Shown piece by piece: positions 9,052 to 18,436 of a DNA stretch of 64,000 nucleotides. Position 1 is the stretch's first letter. Every line of letters starts with the position of its first letter. Position numbers and translations under genes: made by a program. The notes under the pieces were generated by a model. The model made no database searches, was not told the origin of the DNA, and saw only the letters and a list, made by a program, of their open reading frames with translations. Source of the DNA: Peltaster fructicola (lineage: Eukaryota; Ascomycota; Dothideomycetes); the NCBI GenBank assembly GCA_001592805.2, contig CP051140.1, positions 2,667,501 through 2,731,500 on the forward strand. Direction: 5' to 3'.

Positions 9052-12000
9052 ATGAAGGACCTGCGAGACAACATACCAGTGCCGGCCGAGGTGCCTGTGC
9101 TGGGCAACCTCTTCTCGCTTACTGGCGACACAGTCTTCGAGTCACTGGAGCTTATGGCTGAGACCGCAGGGCCGATCTTCAAGCTCAAAGCCTTCGGTAT
9201 CGAACGAATAGTCTGCGCAGACGCTGCGATACTCGAAGAGATCTGCGACGAGAAGAGATTTTGGAAAGGACCAAGCGATGCTCTGCTCGCACTTGGCGGC
9301 AAACAAGCTGTTCCTCGATATGGCCTGTTTGCTGCGCCAACGGAGGATGAGATGGACTGGCAGGTGGCTCATCGCATTCTGGTGCCTGCGTTCGGTCCGC
9401 TTGCCATAGAGAAGATGTTCCCAGAGATGTACGACATGGCCTCTCAGCTCGTCATGAAGTTCGCTCGCCACGGACCAGACTACAGGATCCCACTGACTGA
9501 TGACTTCACACGGCTGACGCTCGACACCATCGCTTTGTGCTCAATGGACTACCGCTTCAATTCGTTCTACTCGGATGAGATGCACCCATTCATCAACGCC
9601 ATGAACACTCTCCTGACCGTCACCAACGACAGGCTACGACCGTCAGGCATCTTCAAGAGACTTAATCCATGGGACAAATCACAACAACAAGCTGACGCAG
9701 GAAGAGAGTACATGACATCTTTCGGCAGGAAGCTCGCACAGCAACGACGGGACAATCCCATAGACAAGCCGGATTTGCTCAACGCTATGGTCAACGGCAC
9801 AGATCCAAAGACTGGCAAACAAATGGACAACGAGCTAATCGCACTGAATATCACCACGTTCCTCGTAGCAGGCCACGAAACCACATCTGGACTGCTCTCC
9901 TTTGCGTTCCACTTCTTGCTGAAGAACCCTGCCACATACTTCAAAGCCCAGCAGGAAGTAGATAGGGTTGTTGGCACTGCAAAGCTTGAGCCGCACCATC
10001 TCAAGGACTTCAGATATCTCAATGCTGTTCTGCGTGAGACTCTGAGGCTGTATCCAACAGCACCTGGATTCATGCGGGCGATACGGGCAGACAGTCCAAA
10101 CTACTGGGAGTCCTTGGGAGGCGACTCATATGCTATCAACAAGGACGATCGAGTCATTGCACTACTCAGTGCCACACAGAAAGATCCGAAGGTGTACGGT
10201 GAGGATGCTAAAGAGTTCAATCCTGATCGAATGCTGGATGAGAACTTTGAGAAGCTGCCGTCTGCGGCATGGAAGCCATTTGGTACGGGTACCAGAGCAT
10301 GTATCGGACGAGCATTCAGCTGGCAAGAAAGTCTAAGTAGGTTCGCCTACAATATCGGTAGAACATCACTAACTGCAAACTCTAGTGGTCATGGCTATGC
10401 TCTTCCAGAACTTCAACCTCACCATGGACGACGAGAAGTACAAGATGAAGATCAAGCAAAGTTTGACAATCAAGCCTGACGGCTTCTTCGTCCGTGCTAC
10501 TCTTCGTGATGGTCTCCATGCGACCACCTTGCAATCCAAGCTCAGTGGCACAGTCAACGACGCCGTGACTGAGAAGAATGCTACCACAGAGCTTGGTAGT
10601 GATGCACAGGCGATGACCATCCTTTACGGCTCTAACACGGGGACATGTCAATCTCTCGCAGAACGACTCAGCACAGAAGCACGAAAGCATGGCTTCAATG
10701 CGACCGTCCGAGATATGGATGCTGCTGTAGGAAAGCTGCCGCGGGACCAACCAGTGGTAATTGTGACTGCATCGTACGAGGGACTACCACCAGACAACGC
10801 AAATGCCTTTGTGGCGTGGCTAGAATCCCTAGCAGAAGGAGATTCACTTACAGGAGTCAAATATGCATTGTACGGTTGTGGCCACAGTGACTGGGCAAGC
10901 ACCTTTCAAAGGATACCTACGCTATGCGACGACATATTGCAGCAGCACGGCGCACAACGTATCGTCGAACGGGGACTATGCAATGCAGCACAAGGAGATA
11001 TCTTCTCAACATTCGACTCGTGGAGTGATGGTTCCTTGTGGCCAGCTCTTAGCTCTGGTGAGACCAAGACAAGCAGTCTTGCACCTGGCCTCGATGTCGA
11101 GATGTCAACACAGAAGCGTGGACTGTTCCTACGACAGGATGTGCAGAAAGCGACGGTCATGGCTGAACGACAGTTGACGGCTACGGGCGAGCCACAGAAA
11201 CGCCACCTCGAGGTCAAGTTGCCTCAAGGCATGCGATATGAGACCGGTGACTACCTAGCTATCCTCCCACTGAACCCTGAGGAGAATATCAAGCGAGTTC
11301 TTCGAAGATTCGAACTCTCAACTGATGCCACAATCAAGATCAAGACTGGCTCGGCGACATTCCTGCCTACAGGTGTCCAGCTCTCAATACATGACCTCTT
11401 GTCGCTGTATGTGGAGTTGAGCTCGCCAGCCACAAAGAAGGACATTCTTGCCTGCATGGATGCTTCCGCCGAGCCGGACAAACTTCAACATTTCATCGAC
11501 AACTTTGAGACATCGACAGAACGAAGAACCAGTCTTCTTGACATCCTTGAGTCGAATCCATCTATCGAGCTCAACTTCTCAAGCTATCTCGCTATGCTGC
11601 CACCACTTCGACCACGACACTACTCAATCTCCTCGTCGCCGCTCAAAGATCCAAAGAGGTGCACAGTCACCTACGCCCTCATTGACGAGGCTGCTAGATC
11701 TGGCAACGGGCGGTTCATCGGAGTCACAGGCACTTACATGGCAGGCTTAAGCAAGGGTGACGAAGTTCTAGTCTCAGTCCGCTCGACGAACAAGTTCTTC
11801 CATCTTCCAGCAGACGTTGAAGGCGTGCCAGTCCTCATGTTCTGTGGCGGAAGTGGCATTGCACCGTTCCGGGGCTTCATCGAAGAGCGAGCAGTGCAAC
11901 TTAAGGCGGGTCGGAAGCTTGCACCAGCATTAATCTTCGTTGGCTGCAGATCAAGCACGAAAGATAGACTCTACGCGGATGAGCTTGATGCATGGCGTAA

Positions 12001-12304
12001 GGCAGGTGTCGTCGATGTGCGATATGCCTTCAGTAAAGAACCAGAGGAGTCGGAAGGCTGCAAATACGTACAGGATCGTATGCTGAAGGATAAGGAGGAC
12101 ATCCTGCGACTATGGCGAGCAGGTGCCAAGGTATTTACCTGTGGTGGTACGACCTTCTCGGCGCAAGTTGGTCAGATGGCAAAGCACATCTTGAAGGAGG
12201 TCATGCAAGATAAGGATGAGAAGATGGAGATCACCGAGGAAGAAGCTGAGGAGTGGTTCAGAAAGAGGCGTAATGAGCGTTTTGTAGTCGACGTCTTTGC
12301 TTGA
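9052..12304 (+). CDS. CYP505: CYP505-type self-sufficient cytochrome P450:NADPH-P450 reductase fusion
   Basis: Spliced CDS join(9052..10336,10386..12304), 1067 residues, the usual size of P450foxy/CYP505. One 49-nt intron (gtaggt...actctag) lies just past the haem motif and restores QESLMVMAMLFQNFN. P450 part: I-helix AGHETTSG, ExxR in RETLR, haem-binding FGTGTRACIGRAF with Cys417. Reductase part: FMN-binding ILYGSNTGTC (about residue 505), the flavodoxin strand VIVTASYEGLPP, FAD-binding RPRHYSISSSP and NADPH-binding segments (FCGGSGIAPFRGF). By family knowledge these enzymes carry out subterminal hydroxylation of fatty acids using NADPH with no separate reductase. There is no N-terminal membrane anchor; the protein starts MKDLRDNIPVPAEVPVLGN, as usual for soluble CYP505. 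All redox motifs are intact. It sits downstream of an esterase and an SDR-type enzyme. Confidence 0.96.
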
Positions 12305-12453
12305 GAGCGAGCGTGTCCTATGTATCTATGATATGAAGAACAATGAAATATACTATCCCAGCATCGGAGAAACATATTCTTAATAGGCCTGTCTAGACGT
12401 CAGGGCGCAGTTGCGTTGCATGAAGGTGGAGCAAAATTTCGTCGACATGCCAT

Positions 12454-12460
12454 TGAGTCA
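12454..12460 (+). promoter_or_regulatory. Gcn4/Cpc1-type bZIP site TGAGTCA upstream of ARG8
   Basis: A perfect TGAGTCA palindromic heptamer lies 82 bp before the ARG8 start codon. Family knowledge: Gcn4, Cpc1 and CpcA activate amino-acid biosynthesis genes through TGA[C/G]TCA. The position in a 237-bp spacer directly upstream of an arginine-pathway gene makes function plausible. Binding itself is inferred. Confidence 0.6.
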
Positions 12461-12541
12461 TGTGCAGATATGAGATATTTCTTCTGTTCCCGCGATATAA
12501 GATATGTACCTCGACATTGCATGCTTTTACCCAACATAACG

Positions 12542-14038
12542 ATGTCTGCTCGACTGTGTGTACGAAGCTTCGGCGCTGCCATCAGGCCGCAGCAAGGCAC
12601 TACCCTTCGTCGATGCTATGCTTCTGTAGCAACAGCAACATCAAGCCTACCAGCGGACGTGCGAAGCTCGATCGAGGTGAGTTGACCAGGTCCGTTCAAA
12701 GATGACGGCTGACGCTCTTTCAAGCACAATGCCACGCTCGCTACACCAGATCCTTCCTCCGACTCCCAGACCGCTCGGTTGATCAATTCACATGGTCCAT
12801 TCATGGTCCCCACCTATGTCCGGCCACAGATCATGGTCGAGAAGGGAGAAGGCTGTTATTTATGGGATATCGAGAACCGACAGTACCTCGATCTGACGGC
12901 TGGCATCGCAGTCAACTCACTAGGACACAGCGACCCAGAAGTGAGTCGATTGCTCTATCAGCAATCTCAACAGCTCGTACACGCAAGCAACCTATACTAC
13001 AACCCATGGATCGGTGCATTGAGTCAATTGTTGGTGGAGAAGACGAAAGAGGCTGGTGCAATGAAGGATGTCAGCAGGGCATTCATCTGTAACTCTGGCA
13101 GTGAAGCAAATGAGGCTGCACTTAAGTTTGCACGGAAGTATGGCAAGACACTCAAGCCGGATGGATCGAAGTACGAAATCGTCAGTTTCAACGGCTCATT
13201 TCATGGACGGACGATGGGTTCGCTGAGCGCTACACCGAACCCAAAGTACCAGAAGCCTTTTGCTCCAATGGTGCCAGGCTTCAAGTACGGCAAGTTCAAC
13301 GACATTTCGTCAATCAACGACTTTGTGAATGAGAACACCTGTGGTGTCATCATTGAGCCAATTCAGGGAGAGGGTGGTGTCAACGTTGCAACCCACGAGT
13401 TCCTCCTAGCTCTACGACACCGCTGCAATGAGGTAGGCGCAGTACTGATCTACGATGAGATTCAGTGCGGACTTGGTCGTACCGGCAAGCTCTGGGCTCA
13501 TGCATATCTCCCCAAGGAAGCACACCCAGACGTGCTCACAACAGCTAAGGCATTGGGTAACGGCTTCCCTATTGGCGCAACATTGGTGACAGAGGATGTT
13601 TCCAGCAAGATCGTCACTGGTGACCACGGCACAACATTCGGCGGCAACCCACTTGGGTCCCGTCTGGCACATCACATCGTAGGCCGTCTTGCCGATGAGG
13701 AGTTGCAGACCGGAGTTCTCCAGAAGGAAGCTCGATTCCGTGAGCACTTCAGCCGACTTCACAAGCGTTTCCCAAAGATTGTCGAGGAGGTTCGTGGAAA
13801 GGGCCTCATCCTTGGACTTCAGCTCTCGCAGGATCCTACACCAGTCATCACAGCTGCTCGTGAGCGAGGCTTGCTCATCATCACTTGCGGAACGAACACT
13901 CTCCGCTTTGTGCCACCACTGATCATCACAATGGAAGAAATCGATCAAGCTTGTGCTATCCTTGAGGATGCTATGGTGGCTGTTTTCGAGAGCAGCGAGC
14001 ACATTCCAGGAACCGATGGACAACAGGAGATGAGGTGA
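12542..14038 (+). CDS. ARG8: Acetylornithine aminotransferase, mitochondrial
   Basis: Spliced CDS join(12542..12676,12725..14038), 482 residues, with one 48-nt intron (gtgagt...caag). The first exon encodes an Arg/Ser/Ala-rich presequence (MSARLCVRSFGAAIRP) typical of mitochondrial import. The enzyme is a class-III PLP aminotransferase converting N-acetylglutamate semialdehyde to N-acetylornithine in arginine synthesis. Seen: NSGSEANEAALKFARKY, FNGSFHGRTMGSLSAT, IIEPIQGEGGVNVA, IYDEIQCGLGRTGKLWAH with the PLP-binding Asp, TTAKALGNGFPIGA with the Schiff-base Lys at about residue 320, and TTFGGNPLG. Ornithine aminotransferases are relatives, but the sequence pattern and presequence fit ARG8 better. 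A perfect Gcn4/Cpc1 site upstream suggests cross-pathway control. Confidence 0.96.
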
Positions 14039-14130
14039 TCTAGCACGAGAAACACGCATTTACTTTTACCTTAGCGAGGCGTCAAGGAGATATCATGGAG
14101 AGCTTAGAGTCATGAATAGATCGTTACACA

Positions 14131-16570
14131 TTACATTACAGTCTGGTAAAGCAGGAGCATAGCCGCTATCGCAGCAAATCCAGCAGTGCCTGAGACAACC
14201 ATTCGCCGGACAGCACCAGATGTGGCGGTCGTTGTTGACGGTGCCGGTGTTGTCGTCGGCGTTGTTGTCGTCGTTGTTGTTGGCGTACTGCTCGAGGTCG
14301 TTGTGGCATCTTCACCAAGATAGGTTGTGCCAGTGGCCATCAGAGACTTACCGGATGAGGGCGCCATAACTGCAGAAGGCCTGGTGACATTGGTAGATGC
14401 ATAATTGGTGATGCCTTTCGGCCATGCTGAAGCAGGAGCACCAAAGGTATAGTTGGCGCCAACTGGTGGATATGCATCGACGTAAGAGTGTAATTTGCCG
14501 GACAGCGAGGATGGGTGATCAGCAGAGCCAGGCACACATGTGCCGTTTCGCCAGGCAATATCGTACACTCGTTTCCAAGACAGTGCTTGATTCATAAGCA
14601 TGCCTGCCGTGTAGAAGAAGCGGCAGTCAGCGGCTTCGTAGATGTAGTGTAGTGGCGTGATCGTACTGTCGTTGATACGAATGTTGTTCTGCATGTTCAT
14701 GCGAACGCCTTGTCCCTCGAATGAGCGGGAGAACAAAGTCATAGTGCCAGAGCCTTGAAAGTCGCTTGAAAGCTCAAGCAGTCTTGCTTGGGCAGTTGAG
14801 TTGGCTCGAGTTATTGTCGCGTTCAGATGGCCAACGAATGTGGCCAGGGTGTACACTTCAGCTCCTTTAGTACCACCGACACCCTGCATTGGACCATTTT
14901 GCTTGCGACCTCCAACTACGATAGACTTGATCTTGGCTTGTGACTTGGCCATCTCGGCGAATATAGCACAAGCTGAGCCGCACATGCCATCGAGGAACAA
15001 GATGGTGTCCTTTGGGTCGAAGATTCGGGGAAGAGGAGGCTCAGGTGCGTACGACATTGGAAGATCAGCCACATTCAGCCTTGCCTGAGCGGTGTAGTTG
15101 TCGCCAAATGACTGGAACGGGCCATAGAATGATGCAGTCGAAGCAAATCGATTGCCATCTTTGTCCACTCTTGTGTCCACGGAATATACGGAAAGATCAA
15201 CAGGCTGGGGTTCTCCCGTCTTGTTGAATGTATCATGAAGAGTATCACAGAGCTGGCGGGAAAGAGGAGTGCTTCGTTGTGTCGCACTGTATATCACAAC
15301 GTCCGCGACGATACGTTTCAGGAGGTCGAAGGCGAGCACGGGACTGCCACCTCCGTTGCGTCGCAGATCGATGATGAGCTTCTTCCTTCCTTGAGCCTGA
15401 GCAGTCGCAAGCAGGCTGCGAATGGCGTTCAGGTAGTTGTAGTAGTTGAGATCACTCACGCCACCCTGGTTAGGGTCGAATGATGGCGTCTGGAGCACAA
15501 CGACATCGGAAAGGTCGTCAGGCAGGTAGCCGGCGAGGGAGAAATCCTTGGTAATGACATATGGTTTCGGGAACGTGGTCGAGAGTGGTGTGTAAGTCGA
15601 TTGCGCGGCGACACTCGTGAAAGAGACAAGAGTCGGCAACGTTGTCGAAGAGATCGATGAGGCATTCGTAGTCGTGTTCGCAGCGGTCAATGTTGTCTTA
15701 TCGACACCTCGGCAGTACTTGTCGAAGAAAGTCGCTCCGTCTACAACGCCTTTGAAGTCCCTTTAGTCACAGCAAAGTCGGCAAATGCCAGCTTGTACCG
15801 TTGACGAAGGTCAGTAAAGTGTCATTGCCTTGTGGAATGAGTGTCTCAGCAAATAGTGAGCTATCGACCGCCGTAGGGTCTAGCCAGTCACCTTGCCACA
15901 TCATCGAGTTGTAATTTGCATCTGGATCGTGGTCGTAGGGCGAGATGCCCGCAACACCATTGATCCAGGTCTCAACATCAACGCCATTGATCTGTGAGAT
16001 TGGCGAGACTTTGGCGTCCGACTTGCTCAAGAGCTGTGCATCGCTGTAGAGATAGATCTCAGGAAGACTCGAGCCATTGCTTGAGAGCGACACCAGTGCA
16101 TCACTGCGGCTCCACCGGAAGGTAGTGACGATGTCCACTTGATAATTGGTGTGGAAATTATGGGCTGCCTTCGAGATGGCATAGAGATCGGAATGTAGAT
16201 CGTACTCGTTGTTGTAGTGATCTTTGGCCAGCTTGTCAAGAACGTCGTCGATGCCGCCGAGCAGGTCAGAGGGAGGATAGAGAGCACCAGGTAAGCCTTG
16301 CTTCAGGTGTGCAAGATCGGACTGATAATTGGCAAAAGCTCTGAATGCTTTGACCATAGCGGTGCTGTTGTCCTTGTCAAGCGGCACCGTTCGAAGACAT
16401 GATAGCGCCAGGTTGCCATCGACCTTGTACGCTGGACCGTCCTGAATTGCAATGGCGTCGGCCACCAGAGCGCATGGCTCAGGATAAGGAAGCTCTAGAT
16501 TTCGTTTGTTCAGAGGAGACGCAAGCACGGTGCTTGCGCACAGTGCTGCCAGAGCCAGAAGTCTAGTCAT
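14131..16570 (-). CDS. Secreted/cell-surface S41-family (tail-specific-like) protease; 49-nt intron or double frameshift
   Basis: Minus strand, modelled as complement(join(14131..15749,15799..16570)), 796 residues. ATG16570 is chosen because it opens a signal peptide (MTRLLALAALCASTVLA). The N-terminal half has the fungal S41-associated pattern (CALVADAIAIQ, FRAFANYQSDLAHLK). The C-terminal half holds the protease fold: IIDLRRNGGG, FLDGMCGSACAIFAE with the likely nucleophile Ser, and GVGGTKG. A Thr/Ser/Pro-rich stem (about 700-760) and a hydrophobic end (GTAGFAAIAAMLLLYQTVM) suggest GPI or membrane anchoring. Odd: the 49-nt segment joining the halves (15750-15798) has GT and AG ends and removing it keeps the frame, yet its unspliced sequence reads like family protein (FADFAVTK, then DFKGVVDG) broken by two one-base gaps. 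The gene may therefore be intact through splicing, or damaged. Confidence 0.82.
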
Positions 16571-17379
16571 GGGGAGAGAGAGAGAGGCGTGATAGTATGA
16601 GAAAGAGAGGTGTGCGTGTGCGTGGGTGTTCATACTCACCTGCCATGTGCCTAGCTCTTATACCTTTGACATGATGCTCATCCTCGACACGTGAGGCGCA
16701 TCACCTTCAGCACGAGACAGTGCAAGTTTCATCTCGATCACCACGCCGATCCATCAGGCGCCTGTGACCTACGCCGCCATCTCTGCTCTTACATACGTCT
16801 GAGGCTCGAAGGATCGTGGAAGGGAACGTGCTCGAGCTATGAGGTCGTGCCGCAAGTGTCTGTCAGCAGAGAGAAAACACGTCGCAAGAGCGCCATGCCT
16901 GTCGACGATCCTGGAGGAGAGACAATGTGGATCGAGTCCCAGCAACCGATGAATGACTGGACTTGCGGTGACGATGGTGGAAGTGGCAGCTCGAACTGTG
17001 GATTGTTGTTATTTTGAAGGTCAACGTGGACGCTACGCTGGCTTTTGAAACGTCAGCCTCACCGTACCTGAGACTGCCGCCCTCCACTCGTTTCATACAC
17101 TACTGTATGAAAGAGGCGCGTGAAAGCTTCGAGATGAGTCCATTGCTGTACAGCTGCGCTCTGTTCATTCTCTCTACACGCCGCTGGTGTCGTTAATGGC
17201 CACATTGGGCCCATCGCACTGCCATGCCCAAGGTCCAGCCGGGACTGCGCCGACCTCGACAAACCTTTGCCAAGAAGCCATGATAAGCCTGTAAGAGATA
17301 GGAGGAATCGTTCGTATGCCTCAGACTCCGGTTACCGATATCGAAGATGCCAGTAGCGAATACTTGCGCAGAAGGTGCA
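16571..17379. other. Intergenic between S41 protease (minus) and SDR pseudogene (plus)
   Basis: About 800 bp without a supported gene. Just upstream of the protease ATG is a GA-rich run on the plus strand (ggggagagagagagagg), i.e. a CT-rich leader for that gene. A hairpin-capable inverted repeat lies at 17091-17112. A weak open frame at 16691-17017 shows no recognisable domain. Confidence 0.4.
17091..17112. repeat. Short perfect inverted repeat (9-bp arms, 4-nt loop)
   Basis: TTTCATACA and its exact reverse complement TGTATGAAA are separated by CTAC. It could form a small hairpin or serve as a dyad site for a dimeric DNA-binding protein. It lies in the spacer between divergently oriented loci. 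Chance occurrence is possible. Confidence 0.6.
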
Positions 17380-18323
17380 GCTTCTCCTTGTGGTACAGAT
17401 GCCAAGCTCGTATCGCTCGATCGGATGCCTCCAAACGAAGACGCTCTGAGCTGAGCTCTATCCACGCTGTGAAAGTATCTCATATACCTCGTAGGCGATC
17501 ATACTAAACTCGCACACGTCAAGCCATGAGGAACCCTCCATGATGTCGCTGCTCGTGCAGATGATCTCGGGCAAGATCAATCCTCCAAAAGATATCGATG
17601 TCCTCAACGCTGGGATCTCCGCTACGAGCTTCGAGAAGTCGCAATATGGCTGGGAGAGGACTTTGCACGTCAACCTGCTTTCAACAGTTCTGCTAGTACT
17701 GATGCTGCTTCCCAAGCGCCAGCAGAGCAAGTCCACCGCCTTCACGCCAGTACTAGAGATCGTGAACTCTGCACGACACATATTGGCGAGGCCACACAGT
17801 GCTTTCTTTGACGAGCAGATCGATCCTCTCGAGAGCTACAACACCTCACAAGATTTCGGCGGCTTTGATCAGTACAGCATCAGCAAGCTGTATTTGATGT
17901 ATGCCATGCAGGAACTGGCTGCCAAGTTGCCTGTCAAGGATGGAAAGCATGACGTTCACATTGTGGCAGTCTGTCCTGGCGCAGCGGTTTCTGACCTCGC
18001 CAGAGAAATGTCTGGTCCGGTCTTGGATATCGTGAAGTGGGCCATGTATGCTGCACTGTGTAGGACGACTGAATAGGGAGCCCGTACATACATCAGCGGT
18101 ATAGCACTGGGCAAGCAAGCCATAGACGTTTCTGGACGAACGACAAGGTCCTTGAGTAAATCTACTCACTCATCTAGAGCCTCCTGACTGACCAGTGAAC
18201 AGTAGGACAGCTCTTCTGATAGGACCTGGAGGTGCCAAGCTACAAGCAAGAGTATGGGATAGTATCATCAGCACACTCTCGAAACATGTGCCAGAAGTAA
18301 AGAATCTTGTTGTACAATCGTAA
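17380..18323 (+). pseudogene. Decayed short-chain dehydrogenase (fungal retinol-dehydrogenase-like SDR)
   Basis: The central part is a clear SDR: DIDVLNAGISAT, GWERTLHVNLLSTVLL, IVNSARHIL, YSISKLYLMYAMQELA (YxxxK) and VAVCPGAAVSDLA. A stop (TAG, 18074-18076) interrupts the family pattern TTE-x-GARTYISGIALG, where other members have Gln. A one-base shift follows about 40 nt later, before RRFWTNDKVL. A normal 47-nt intron (18156-18202) then joins to DRTALLIGPGGAKLQARVWD and KHVPEVKNLVVQS, ending at 18323. Upstream, only pieces of the N-terminal cofactor domain survive in different frames (GTDAKLV, ARSDASK, SSIHA), and the TGxxxGxG loop is not readable. The preserved C-terminus and intron with several lesions indicate a fairly recent pseudogene, unless the sequence contains errors. 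Confidence 0.75.
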
Positions 18324-18436
18324 GTCGTCGATCTAACCATCGTGAGTATGCTTACACGAGGATCTCCATCAGCCTGTCACAAGCCAATCTGTAACGGATC
18401 ATAGCTCGTGAATCAATCTATCAACCCTTCCCTACC

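Noticed and set aside
338-12304. Secondary-metabolite biosynthetic cluster
   Set aside because: There is no polyketide synthase, peptide synthetase, terpene cyclase or other backbone enzyme among the genes.
17432-17530. 49-nt intron (gtatct...gtcaag) joining the 5' remnants of the SDR pseudogene to its core
   Set aside because: Length and branch sequence fit, but the upstream exon in the required phase reads a stop codon.
17458-17781. Minus-strand peptide SSWLDVCEFSMIAYE near the SDR pseudogene, resembling an SDR segment in inverted orientation
   Set aside because: The match is short and lies partly antisense to real SDR coding sequence; a local inversion is not needed to explain it.
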